A DNA stretch of 36,612 nucleotides. Origin: Clostridia bacterium. Its GTDB lineage: Bacteria; Bacillota; Clostridia; Christensenellales; UBA1242. The position numbers and the translations under genes were made by a program. Under the pieces are notes generated by a model, which was not told where the DNA came from, did no database searches, and was given only the letters and a program-made list of their open reading frames with translations. Position 1 is the first letter of the stretch. Each line of letters starts with the position of its first letter. The stretch covers positions 1 to 36,612 of the forward strand of contig CAAGAO010000037.1 of NCBI GenBank assembly GCA_900767835.1, written 5' to 3'. Below, in pieces: positions 1 through 7,161 of this stretch.

Positions 1-1494
1 AAGCATTATCTAACCTATGGTTCGTCAAATACCGAGGCAACAGAAAGTAAACCATTAATGGTATATGATGACCAAAACAATGGCATATCATTTAACATTA
101 ATTCAGGTAATGGTGTATATTTTAGCAATATGAGTTCAACAAATGTTGTTGAGCCAATAACTATAGTGTTAACCATAACAAATGGCACACAAAATTTAAT
201 ACTTGTTGAGGATAAAACCACAGTTGCAACAGACGCAAAATATACTGTTGATTGTGATAATATGGCAACTTTATTAAACTATACTCAAGACAACAAATCA
301 ACAACAGTTACTTACACACTAATGCCAGCAAAAGATTCTGCAGGTAAGTATGTAAATATAGAAACAATGGTAAATGTATCTTTGTCAATGAATTTTTCAA
401 AGATTGATACAACAAATATAAACACAGATAACTTTACCATAAGCGGAACAACTTTAACAGGAGTTCCAACCAAGGCACAAACAGGCTCAGATATTTTAGT
501 GATTCCTTCAACCATAAAAGGAACTGCTTGCACAACTATTATTAATGGATGGTCGCAAGTAAAAAATATTAAAGATTATAGGTTTATTATTTTATTAGAT
601 GGCTATACTTCTTTAGATGGTTTTGCTTTTCAAGAATGCTCAATTTTAGAGGGGATTATTTTACCAAATAGTTTATCCAGCATTTCTTCTAACGTTTTCT
701 ATAATTGTACGAGTCTGAAATCTATAATTATTCCATATGGTTTGAAAGATATTGGTGCTAATGCTTTTTCAGGTTGTACAAGTTTAGAAAAAGTAGTGTT
801 CCCTTCAAGTTTAACAACCATAAATGACAGTGCTTTTAAAGGTTGTACGAGTTTGGAAAAAATAAATTTTCCAGATGGGTTAACAACAATAGGTACTTCT
901 GCTTTTAGCGGTTGTATAAATTTGGGAAATTTTGAAATACCAACTAGTGTGACAATGATTAAAGATGGTGCTTTTGCTGGTACAAAAATCACAAAATATA
1001 AATTTTTAAAAAATATTACTTATGGTTCCGCTGTATTTACTAATTTGATAGAAGCAGAATTGGAAGATGGTTTTACAAGTGTGGGCAGTTCATTCTTTAG
1101 CGACTGTACAGCACTTACTAGTGTAATACTACCTTCAACTATCACTTCTATTCAGATGACTGCATTTATTAATTGTACATCTCTTAAAAATATAACCCTT
1201 CCATCCAGTTTAACAGATATTTCATGGAGAGCTTTTTATAATTGTTCGTTGCTTACTAGCATAACAATTCCGTCTTTTGTTTCAAGTATTGCAACTGATG
1301 CATTTACAGGTTGTACAAGTTTAACATCGGTAAAATTTGAATTTACCACTGGTTGGACATATGGAAATGATTCTTCAAGTTCTGATTATAAAGAATTCAC
1401 TTCAGCAGAATTATCAAATACATCTACCGCTGCAACATATTTAACTAGTACTTATAAAGGAAATACTTGGTATAATCATAATTATTATAATTAA
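1..1494 (+). CDS. BspA-like leucine-rich repeat surface protein, 5' end cut off by the window
   Basis: The reading frame is open from the first base of the window through to TAA at 1492-1494, so the true start lies upstream and the in-frame ATG at 58 is probably internal. The first 130 or so residues are Thr/Asn-rich and beta-like. From about residue 170 there are successive LRR_5 (BspA/TpLRR) repeats with the recurring pattern Ala-Phe-x-x-Cys-x-x-Leu followed by I-x-I/L-P-x-x-(L/V)-x-x-I, roughly eight or nine units of 22-24 residues. The tail is Ser/Thr/Tyr-rich with no LPXTG motif. Such proteins are usually exported adhesins of gut and oral bacteria. The signal peptide and any anchor would lie outside the window. 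Function beyond surface binding is inference. Confidence 0.85.
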   Translation, partial: KHYLTYGSSNTEATESKPLMVYDDQNNGISFNINSGNGVYFSNMSSTNVVEPITIVLTITNGTQNLILVEDKTTVATDAKYTVDCDNMATLLNYTQDNKSTTVTYTLMPAKDSAGKYVNIETMVNVSLSMNFSKIDTTNINTDNFTISGTTLTGVPTKAQTGSDILVIPSTIKGTACTTIINGWSQVKNIKDYRFIILLDGYTSLDGFAFQECSILEGIILPNSLSSISSNVFYNCTSLKSIIIPYGLKDIGANAFSGCTSLEKVVFPSSLTTINDSAFKGCTSLEKINFPDGLTTIGTSAFSGCINLGNFEIPTSVTMIKDGAFAGTKITKYKFLKNITYGSAVFTNLIEAELEDGFTSVGSSFFSDCTALTSVILPSTITSIQMTAFINCTSLKNITLPSSLTDISWRAFYNCSLLTSITIPSFVSSIATDAFTGCTSLTSVKFEFTTGWTYGNDSSSSDYKEFTSAELSNTSTAATYLTSTYKGNTWYNHNYYN

Positions 1495-1518
1495 ATTTAC
1501 TAAATATAAAAATTACTT

Positions 1519-1561
1519 TTAGCACTTTGCCCTTGACACTTTTTGGGCAAAGTGCTAATAT
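1519..1561 (+). promoter_or_regulatory. rnpB promoter embedded in a 14-bp perfect inverted repeat
   Basis: The arms TTAGCACTTTGCCC (1519-1532) and GGGCAAAGTGCTAA (1545-1558) are perfectly complementary. The 12-nt loop begins with TTGACA (1533-1538). Seventeen bases later, TAATAT (1556-1561) makes a near-consensus -10 that overlaps the right arm. The expected start, about seven bases further on, falls at about 1568, where the RNase P RNA begins. The same hairpin could stop transcription from the BspA-like gene, although its T-tract is poor. Confidence 0.75.
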
Positions 1562-1567
1562 ATTAAT

Positions 1568-1969
1568 GTAGTTAGCCAGACGGTTACTGCGTTGCTGTTA
1601 TGGTAGCGGAGAGGAAAGTCCGAGCCTTTAAAGGATGTAATGCCGGAGAAATCCCGGTGGAGGCGACTCTAAGGAAAGTGCAACAGAAAATAACTACCTA
1701 TTTTTTTAGAATAGGAAAAGGTGAAAAGGTGTGGTAAAAGCACACCGCAAGGTTGGTAACAACCTTGGTCAATGCAAACCCCATTTAAGGCAAGATTAAG
1801 TTACCACATTTTGCGTATCCTTTCGCGTGGTACAAAAATATCGCTAAGTCGAATTTTTAATATATGTTTTGCAAAAAATATATATTAAAATTTCGCGTGA
1901 TTGTAATAGAGATATTACAACTAGAAAGATGACCGTTTAATACAGAACTCGGCTTATAGACTAACTCCA
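1568..1969 (+). ncRNA. rnpB: RNase P RNA, bacterial class A
   Basis: This is the catalytic RNA of RNase P, which trims tRNA 5' leaders. The hallmark GAGGAAAGTCCGAGC block of the conserved core is at 1611-1625. The 3' conserved region reads ACAGAACTCGGCTTATAG at about 1942-1959. The ends pair as P1: AGTTAG at 1570-1575 with CTAACT at 1961-1966. The length, about 400 nt, fits the class. The middle (about 1690-1930) carries variable hairpins, including AT-rich ones around 1850-1890. A strong promoter lies directly upstream and an intrinsic terminator directly downstream, so it is its own transcription unit. Confidence 0.95.
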
Positions 1970-1970
1970 C

Positions 1971-2008
1971 AAAAAAAGTTGCCCTTGTTTAAGAGCAACA
2001 TTTTTTTT
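1971..2008 (+). terminator. rnpB intrinsic terminator
   Basis: GTTGC and GCAAC, flanked by A and T runs that extend the pairing, form a hairpin followed by eight T. It lies immediately after the P1 3' strand of rnpB. From here to 2173 I see only AT-rich sequence. Confidence 0.85.
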
Positions 2009-2173
2009 GTGAAAATTTTTTTATTTTAAATAGTTTTTCAATTATTTGTTTAAAAGTATTATTATTAAATATTCCATAAATGGATATTTATACTAGGCAA
2101 ATCAGGTTATTTTATAGTAATTTTAAACATATTTGCAATAAGACTTTTAAATCAGTTATAAAGATTAATTTTA

Positions 2174-2749
2174 TTACATTATATTTTCTTTCTTTAAAAT
2201 TTGATATAATAGGTGAGTAGGAAGTCCAATTACGGTTGCATATGAGCCGTAAATTTTTTCAATAAACATTCCACTTTTGCCTTGAATGGCATAAGCACCG
2301 GCTTTATCTTTATATTCTCCACAATCTAAATATTTATCAATTTCATCATCACTTAATTTTAAAAATTTAACTTTGCAAATATCGTGAGTTAAATATTTTT
2401 TTGTTTCTCCATTACGGCTAATATTAACGCATAAACTTGTTATAACTTTATGCCATTTGCCCGAAAGTGTTTTAAGCATATTTTTTGCATTTTCTCTATT
2501 TTTAGGTTTGCCAAATAGTTTGCCTTTTGCAACAACAATAGTGTCAGAGCCAATAACAATTCTATCACCGGTTGTTAAAGAGAAAATATCATCTGCTTTT
2601 TGCTCAGCCAAACTTTCTGATAGTTTGTTAAGTTTTAAATGCTTTGTCATATCTTCATCTTTTTTGCTTGGCATAACTTCATATTCAATCCCCATAAGGC
2701 TTAAAAGTTCTTTTCTTCTTGGAGATTGTGATGCTAAAATAATTTTCAT
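2174..2749 (-). CDS. maf: Maf family nucleoside triphosphate pyrophosphatase
   Basis: A 191-residue protein of normal length for the Maf/YhdE/YceF family. These house-cleaning enzymes hydrolyse dTTP, UTP or modified NTPs to the monophosphate and are linked to septum formation arrest in Bacillus. The N-terminus has the family signature LASQSPRR-K-ELL (from residue 5). The GSDTIV segment and the later D-K-A-G-A-Y-(A)IQGK block (about residue 150) are also diagnostic and hold the catalytic Asp and Lys residues. An AGGA ribosome site precedes the ATG. It stands alone on the minus strand between rnpB and the hydrogenase. Substrate preference cannot be read from the sequence. Confidence 0.93.
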   Translation of the reverse strand: MKIILASQSPRRKELLSLMGIEYEVMPSKKDEDMTKHLKLNKLSESLAEQKADDIFSLTTGDRIVIGSDTIVVAKGKLFGKPKNRENAKNMLKTLSGKWHKVITSLCVNISRNGETKKYLTHDICKVKFLKLSDDEIDKYLDCGEYKDKAGAYAIQGKSGMFIEKIYGSYATVIGLPTHLLYQILKKENIM

Positions 2750-2922
2750 AAAATTTATCCTTTAATTTAATTTTAAATATTTTACAATATATTTCGCAAT
2801 AATTGCAAATTTTAATTAATTATAAAAAAATTAAATTAAAAATATTTATGTGATATATATTTTTTATATAACAACAATAAATATTTTGTATTTAAAAAAT
2901 ATAATTAAAATATATATAATAT

Positions 2923-2951
2923 TTGTAAAAATAATTATTATTTGCTAAAAT
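2923..2951 (+). promoter_or_regulatory. Promoter for the [FeFe] hydrogenase gene
   Basis: TTGTAA (2923-2928), a 17-base spacer and TAAAAT (2946-2951), with a TGC extended -10 at 2943-2945. The predicted start lies close before the TTAGGAG ribosome site of the gene at 2976. Confidence 0.6.
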
Positions 2952-2975
2952 AAAGCTAATTATTTAGGAGTACAA

Positions 2976-4343
2976 ATGAAAAATACTGACCAAAATATAA
3001 GAGTAAACATTGCTGATAATAATCAGTCTATACAAAGAGATAATAACAAATGCATAAAGTGTGGCGAATGTGCAAGAATTTGCTCTAAAATAGAAAGTAT
3101 AAATAATAATTATGATATAAATACTTCAAAAGAGCCAGTTTGTGTAAATTGTGGACAGTGTGTAAAAATTTGTCCAACAAATTGTATAAATGCAAAAGAA
3201 GATTATAAACAAGTTGAACAAGAAATTAATAATGGTAAAATTGTTATAGTTTCAACCGCCCCAGCCGTAAGAGTTGCTTTAGGTGACGAGTTTGGCTATA
3301 AAAGAGGAACATTCTTGAATGGCAAAATGGTTGCTCTATTAAAAAAACTAGGTTTTAAATATGTGTTGGATACAAACTTTGGTGCCGATGTGACCATTAT
3401 GGAAGAAGCAAACGAACTTTTAAATAGATTAGAAAATAATGATAATTTACCTCTTTTTACAAGTTGCTGTCCGTCTTGGGTGAAATTTGTTGAAACATAT
3501 TATCCAGAACTAATCAATAATTTGTCATCTTGTAAAAGTCCAATTTCTATGCAAGGAGCATTAATTAAAACATATTTTGCACAAAAAATGAGTATAGACG
3601 CAAAGCAAATTGTAAATGTTACACTTACACCTTGTGTCGCAAAAAAATATGAAATTAAGCGAACAGAATTAAATTCTTCATCAAAAATTAATAATGCTTT
3701 AATGCAAGATAATGATTATTGCATAACCACAATGGAACTAGTAAAATGGGCAAAAGAAAAACATATTGACTTACATAATTTAGATGACCAAAATTTTGAT
3801 AGCATTATGGGTGAATCTAGTGGCGGAGGAATAATATTTGGTGCATCTGGCGGGGTTATGGAATCGGCTTTAAGAATGGCATATTATTACGAAACAAAAG
3901 AATTGCCACAAAAACAACTTTTGTCCTTTAAATCTGTGCGTGGCATAAAAGGAATAAAAGAAACAGAAGTTACAATAGGCAATAAAAATTTAAAAGTAGC
4001 AGTTGTGAACAATTTGGCAAATGCACGAATTTTGCTAAATAAAATAAAAAATGGTGAACATTATGATTTTGTAGAAGTAATGGCTTGCCCAGGTGGGTGC
4101 ATCGGTGGTGGCGGTCAACCAAAGCATTTGGGAGATGAAATATCAACTTTAAAATCTCGTGCAGATGCCCTTTATACAAAAGATAAAAACACAAATATAA
4201 AACTTGCGTGTCAAAATGAAGAAATCAAAGAACTCTATAATTCGTTTTTAATATCTCCAAATAGCGAACTTGCAAAAAGTTTGTTGCATACTAAGTTTAT
4301 AGATAAAAGTGCAAGTTTGGGTAATAACCCTGCACGGAAGTAA
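2976..4343 (+). CDS. [FeFe] hydrogenase with two N-terminal [4Fe-4S] clusters
   Basis: A 455-residue protein. A two-cluster ferredoxin domain comes first (Cys26/29/32/36 and Cys56/59/62/66), then the hydrogenase large-subunit domain and a C-terminal small-subunit-like tail. The three H-cluster motifs are present: TSCCPSW (162-168), TPC-VAKK-Y-E (Cys220), and the E-V-M-A-CPGGC-xx-GGGQP block (Cys371, Cys375). Cys165 matches the proton-transfer Cys of active enzymes. Motif 2 has Thr where typical catalytic enzymes have Met. Such a replacement occurs in divergent and sensory groups, so evolution of H2 in vivo is likely but not certain. It probably exchanges electrons with ferredoxin in the cytosol. 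No maturation genes (hydEFG) are in the window. The stop codon lies inside an intergenic repeat, which supplies the last residues. Confidence 0.92.
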   Translation: MKNTDQNIRVNIADNNQSIQRDNNKCIKCGECARICSKIESINNNYDINTSKEPVCVNCGQCVKICPTNCINAKEDYKQVEQEINNGKIVIVSTAPAVRVALGDEFGYKRGTFLNGKMVALLKKLGFKYVLDTNFGADVTIMEEANELLNRLENNDNLPLFTSCCPSWVKFVETYYPELINNLSSCKSPISMQGALIKTYFAQKMSIDAKQIVNVTLTPCVAKKYEIKRTELNSSSKINNALMQDNDYCITTMELVKWAKEKHIDLHNLDDQNFDSIMGESSGGGIIFGASGGVMESALRMAYYYETKELPQKQLLSFKSVRGIKGIKETEVTIGNKNLKVAVVNNLANARILLNKIKNGEHYDFVEVMACPGGCIGGGGQPKHLGDEISTLKSRADALYTKDKNTNIKLACQNEEIKELYNSFLISPNSELAKSLLHTKFIDKSASLGNNPARK

Positions 4344-4410
4344 AATTTTGCTTCCGCAAAATTTTAGAAATTGTTTTCAACAATTTCGTTTGATAAATCA
4401 AACACTTCCG
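4335..4410. repeat. Cloverleaf-like intergenic repeat, copy 1
   Basis: The closing stem is CGGAAGT (4335-4341) with ACTTCCG (4404-4410). It encloses three back-to-back hairpins: AAAATTTTGC/GCAAAATTTT (4342-4365, loop TTCC), GAAATTGTT/AACAATTTC (4367-4387, loop TTC) and GTTTGAT/ATCAAAC (4388-4403). Only one base is unpaired at the junction. The hydrogenase stop TAA (4341-4343) is formed by the element. An outer pairing TTTGGG/CCCAAA (4316-4321 with 4426-4431) may extend it. Related copies are at 10936, 30592 and 33588. Confidence 0.85.
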
Positions 4411-4468
4411 CGCTGTTTGAGTACGCCCAAAATTATTACATAAAATCAACAATATAAAAGGAAACAAT

Positions 4469-5344
4469 ATGCAAATATTAGATGGAAAACAAGTATCGCA
4501 AGACATAAAAACCAAGATAGCAAATTATGTCACAAATAATTATGTAGCAAAAGGAGAAAAAGCACCAACTCTTGCGTGTGTTTTAGTAGGTGATGACCCT
4601 GCTAGCAAAATATATGTCGCAAATAAAGAAAAGGCTTGTGCATTTTGCGGAATAAACTCCAAAGTTATAAAACTTCCAGAAAATTCAACAAATAAACAAG
4701 TTGAACAAGTAATAAAAGAACTAAATGCAGATAAAAATGTGTCAGCCATTTTGCTACAACTACCACTTCCAAAACAATTAGATGAAAAAAATCTAGTCAA
4801 TCTAATTTCACCTGCAAAAGATGCCGATGGGCTGACCGAACTTAATCTAGGCAAATTAATGTCGAGCAATCATAAAATCGCACCATGCACAGCAACTGGT
4901 ATAATAGATATTTTGGACTACTATAAATTACCAATCCAAGGTAAAAGAGCAGTGGTTGTTGGCAGAAGTTTGCTTGTCGGCAAAAGCGTAGCAAACCTGT
5001 TAGAGCAACGCAATGCCACAGTAACAATTTGTCATTCAAAAACCGTAGATTTAGCAAAAATCACAAAACAAGCGGACATTTTGGTTGTTGCAATTGGCAA
5101 ACCAAACTATATAACCGCAAATATGGTAAAACAAGATGCCATTGTTGTAGATGTTGGCATAAACAGACTTTCAAACGGCAGTATGGTAGGTGATGTTGAA
5201 TTTCCTTCTGTAAAAAATAAAGCATCATATATAACCCCAGTTCCAGGTGGTGTAGGACCAATGACCATTGCAGAACTTATGAAAAACACCATACTATTAC
5301 ATAACGAACAACAAAAGCAAAACATCGAATCAAACGAAAAATAA
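4469..5344 (+). CDS. folD: Bifunctional methylene-THF dehydrogenase / methenyl-THF cyclohydrolase
   Basis: A 291-residue protein of family length. FolD interconverts 5,10-methylene-, methenyl- and 10-formyl-tetrahydrofolate with NADP+, feeding purine and fMet synthesis. Visible signatures are the Y-x-x-x-K catalytic segment (YVANKEKAC), QLPLP, P-x-KD-x-DGL, PCTATG, the Rossmann-fold GRSLLVGKS (usually GRS-x-x-VGKP; the Pro is Ser here) and the C-terminal TPVPGGVGPMTIA. The ribosome site AAAGGA precedes the ATG. The HD hydrolase starts only 20 bases after the stop, so the two are probably co-transcribed. Confidence 0.96.
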   Translation: MQILDGKQVSQDIKTKIANYVTNNYVAKGEKAPTLACVLVGDDPASKIYVANKEKACAFCGINSKVIKLPENSTNKQVEQVIKELNADKNVSAILLQLPLPKQLDEKNLVNLISPAKDADGLTELNLGKLMSSNHKIAPCTATGIIDILDYYKLPIQGKRAVVVGRSLLVGKSVANLLEQRNATVTICHSKTVDLAKITKQADILVVAIGKPNYITANMVKQDAIVVDVGINRLSNGSMVGDVEFPSVKNKASYITPVPGGVGPMTIAELMKNTILLHNEQQKQNIESNEK

Positions 5345-5364
5345 ACAAGAAAATAAGGTATAAT

Positions 5365-6006
5365 ATGGACGAAAAATTAAAAAATGATATTGATAAGGTA
5401 TATTCAATAGTGAATGAATTGTTTAAAAATGAGAATACAGGGCATAACATATCACATTTAAAAAGAGTGTTAAACAATGCAATAGCAATTCAAAAAAAAG
5501 AAGGTGGGGATATATATATTATTGCAATATCCGCATTGGTGCATGACATTCATAGACTAATGTCAAATAAAACAGGCAAGTATGTCACACCTAAGGATAG
5601 TTTAGTTGATGTTAAAAAAATATTAACATCTTGTAATATAGACAAAGATAAAATTCCTGATATTTTGTCTGCGGTTGAAACGCACGAACAAAAAGAAGTT
5701 AGAAACATACCTCTCGAATGGAAAATTCTCCAAGATGCAGATGCGTTAGATGCACTAGGCAAGATAGGTCTAAATAGAACATTGCAGTTTTGTAAAACAA
5801 ACAATATCCCAATATCAAATACATCTTTTGACTTAGATTGTAAAGAGTATATCCCAAATATAAATCCTATATCAACCTGTCATTATATATACAGAACAAT
5901 GATACCACAAGGCGAACATATGCATACAAAAACAGGTCAAAAAATGGCTTCAAAAAGAATAAAAATTTTAAAAGATTTTGTTAATAAATATTTTTTAAAT
6001 AATTAA
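5365..6006 (+). CDS. HD-domain metal-dependent phosphohydrolase
   Basis: A 213-residue protein. The HD-superfamily metal ligands are visible in order: His in the HNISHLKRV segment, His-Asp in LVHDIHR, a further His in VETHEQ, and the late Asp in LQDADALDALGKIG. The layout matches the YedJ/YpgQ-like group of small HD hydrolases, which act on nucleotides or related phosphoesters. The real substrate is unknown. It follows folD by 20 bases with a weak AAGG ribosome site, so it is probably the second gene of that operon. Confidence 0.85.
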   Translation: MDEKLKNDIDKVYSIVNELFKNENTGHNISHLKRVLNNAIAIQKKEGGDIYIIAISALVHDIHRLMSNKTGKYVTPKDSLVDVKKILTSCNIDKDKIPDILSAVETHEQKEVRNIPLEWKILQDADALDALGKIGLNRTLQFCKTNNIPISNTSFDLDCKEYIPNINPISTCHYIYRTMIPQGEHMHTKTGQKMASKRIKILKDFVNKYFLNN

Positions 6007-6062
6007 AGGCATAGCAATAACTTAAATTATTGTACATTTTACAAAAATTTTTAAAAAAATAC

Positions 6063-6091
6063 TTGCCAAGAACAAATTTATTTGTTATACT
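6063..6091 (+). promoter_or_regulatory. tRNA-Ser promoter
   Basis: TTGCCA (6063-6068), 17 bases, TATACT (6086-6091), ending 19 bases before the tRNA. A 10-base direct repeat ACTTGCCAAG occurs at 6061-6070, spanning the -35, and again at 6089-6098, from the end of the -10 to the expected start. Confidence 0.65.
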
Positions 6092-6110
6092 TGCCAAGTA
6101 TTAAATATGC

Positions 6111-6191
6111 GGAGTTGGCAGAGCGGTCGAATGCGGCGGTCTTGAAAACCGTTATAGTGAAAGCTATCTGGGGTTCAAATCCCTAACTCCG
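6111..6191 (+). tRNA. tRNA-Ser (anticodon TGA)
   Basis: The acceptor strands GGAGTTG and TAACTCC pair with one G-T wobble. The anticodon loop CTTGAAA holds TGA at 6143-6145. A variable arm (ATAG...CTAT) and the T arm GGGGTTCAAATCCC are present. CCA is not encoded; the 3' end reads G-CGCC. A terminator follows directly, and then a repeat block carrying an inverted copy of this tRNA's own T arm and acceptor end. Confidence 0.93.
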
Positions 6192-6196
6192 CGCCA

Positions 6197-6222
6197 AAAA
6201 TAAGCCAAATGGCTTATTTTTT
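6197..6222 (+). terminator. tRNA-Ser intrinsic terminator
   Basis: AAAATAAGCC (6197-6206) and GGCTTATTTT (6211-6220) form a perfect 10-bp stem with an AAAT loop that runs into T. Confidence 0.9.
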
Positions 6223-6226
6223 ATTA

Positions 6227-6490
6227 GAGTTAGGAATTTGAACCTAGGGGGCTCCTCCTGTCGGAGCCAGACCGAAACAAGTTTCTCCCAGCTTTGGCTA
6301 AAAACAGTCCACTGGACTATTTTCTTAACGCGTCGCCCCTGTCGGAGCCGGACCTATAGCATTGTTTCTCCCGCTTGTGCATTAGGAATGCAAGGTTATG
6401 AGTATAAGCGAATAACCTTTAAAACTTGCCACAGGCAACTTTTCTTAACTTACAAGCCTCTAACTCCGCGTCAAAAGTAAGCCTAAGGCT
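6227..6490 (+). repeat. tRNA-tail-derived repeat block downstream of tRNA-Ser
   Basis: The left end GAGTTAGGAATTTGAACC (6227-6244) is the reverse complement of the tRNA-Ser T arm and acceptor (6172-6189) at 17 of 18 bases. The right end repeats the tRNA 3' end and its terminator in direct orientation: CTAACTCCGCG at 6460-6470 equals 6183-6193, then a decayed terminator to 6490. Inside are two tandem copies of CCTGTCGGAGCC (6257 and 6338) and two small hairpins, AGTCC-ACT-GGACT at 6306-6318 and TTGCC-ACA-GGCAA at 6426-6438. Further hairpins are at 6379-6391 and 6392-6419. The gap 6196-6571 holds no credible gene. Confidence 0.7.
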
Positions 6491-6513
6491 AGTCATTTTG
6501 AAACTAGCAGAAT

Positions 6514-6552
6514 AAAAAACAAGGAACAAAGCAAATTAATGCAATGTTCCTT
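6514..6552 (-). terminator. Terminator of the Ada-like gene
   Basis: AAGGAACA (6521-6528) pairs with TGTTCCTT (6545-6552). The A-run at 6514-6519 gives the minus-strand T-tract for the gene ending at 6572. T-rich sequence on the other side may let it work both ways. Confidence 0.7.
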
Positions 6553-6571
6553 CTTTTGTATAAATTTAATA

Positions 6572-6880
6572 CTACATCTCTAGGTCTTTATCTTGATTTA
6601 TAATGCTTTCTTTAAATTTGATAGGGTCATTTTTCCACAATAGATACTGTTCTTTCATACAACAACCACATGGTCTAAATCCAGCCTTGACGGCATCATA
6701 CTCGCTTGCAAAAAATACCCTTTTGTCCACATAATAGCCCTTTTTAATCCAAGAATTAGCACTTTTGCAATCTAGCCTACCATAAATTTTTTCTTTTCCG
6801 TTGTATCCACCATACTTTCCCTTGTCTTTACTTAAATATTCTTTTCCTTTATCATCAATTAATTTATACCACTTATCCAT
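6572..6880 (-). CDS. Small Ada-type metal-binding protein
   Basis: About 102 residues from the ATG at 6880, which begins M-D-K-W-Y-K-L. A longer TTG start at 6916 is possible. Neither start has a clear ribosome site. The C-terminal half matches the Ada_Zn_binding fold: Leu-Asp-Cys-Lys-Ser, then V-F-F-A-S-E-Y-D-A-V-K-A-G-F-R-P-C-G-C-C. In Ada this domain holds a Zn through four Cys and accepts methyl groups from phosphotriesters. Here it stands alone, without the AraC or methyltransferase domains, and one of the four Cys positions looks shifted. It is probably a small zinc protein, perhaps nucleic-acid binding. Role unknown. Confidence 0.75.
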   Translation of the reverse strand: MDKWYKLIDDKGKEYLSKDKGKYGGYNGKEKIYGRLDCKSANSWIKKGYYVDKRVFFASEYDAVKAGFRPCGCCMKEQYLLWKNDPIKFKESIINQDKDLEM

Positions 6881-7071
6881 ATAATGGATTATATAACAAT
6901 CACAAATCAAAATCAATACTTATTAATAAAATTAGTTAAATGAAATATATATAATTGAAACATTCATACATATAAAACTCTATAAATATTTTTTACAATT
7001 TTTAAAATGACTAAAAAGTAATAATCAACGGGTAAGGGCTTATTTTTTGACTAGGAAGATTCAAACAAAAT

Positions 7072-7115
7072 AAAAAAACAAAAACACCAATATTTTCAGT
7101 GCTTTTGTTTTTTTT
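7072..7115 (-). terminator. glyQS terminator, possibly bidirectional
   Basis: CAAAAACAC (7079-7087) pairs with GTGCTTTTG (7099-7107) with one mismatch. An A-run lies on the left and a T-run on the right, so it can act on either strand. It is 47 bases past the glyQS stop. The stretch 6881-7071 between it and the Ada-like gene is AT-rich, with nothing recognisable. Confidence 0.7.
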
Positions 7116-7161
7116 AGGTATGCAAAAATAATTACATGTAAAGTTAAAAATCTACTGTCTT

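Noticed and set aside
1519..1558. TTAGCACTT...AAGTGCTAA looks like a CIRCE (HrcA) operator
   Set aside because: The arms resemble CIRCE half-sites, but the spacing is much longer than the nine bases of CIRCE and the gene is rnpB, not a chaperone operon.
3970..4194. Minus-strand open frames inside the hydrogenase, folD, floA, htrA and other genes
   Set aside because: They are shadows of strong plus-strand genes without ribosome sites or recognisable protein features.
6238..6480. 80-codon open frame on the plus strand
   Set aside because: It lies wholly in the tRNA-associated repeat block, has no ribosome site, and its sequence is explained by repeats and hairpins.
6227..6490. Integron attC-like site or a full integrated element
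   Set aside because: No consistent GTTRRRY/RYYYAAC pair brackets the palindromes, and there is no integrase, relaxase or recombinase in the window.
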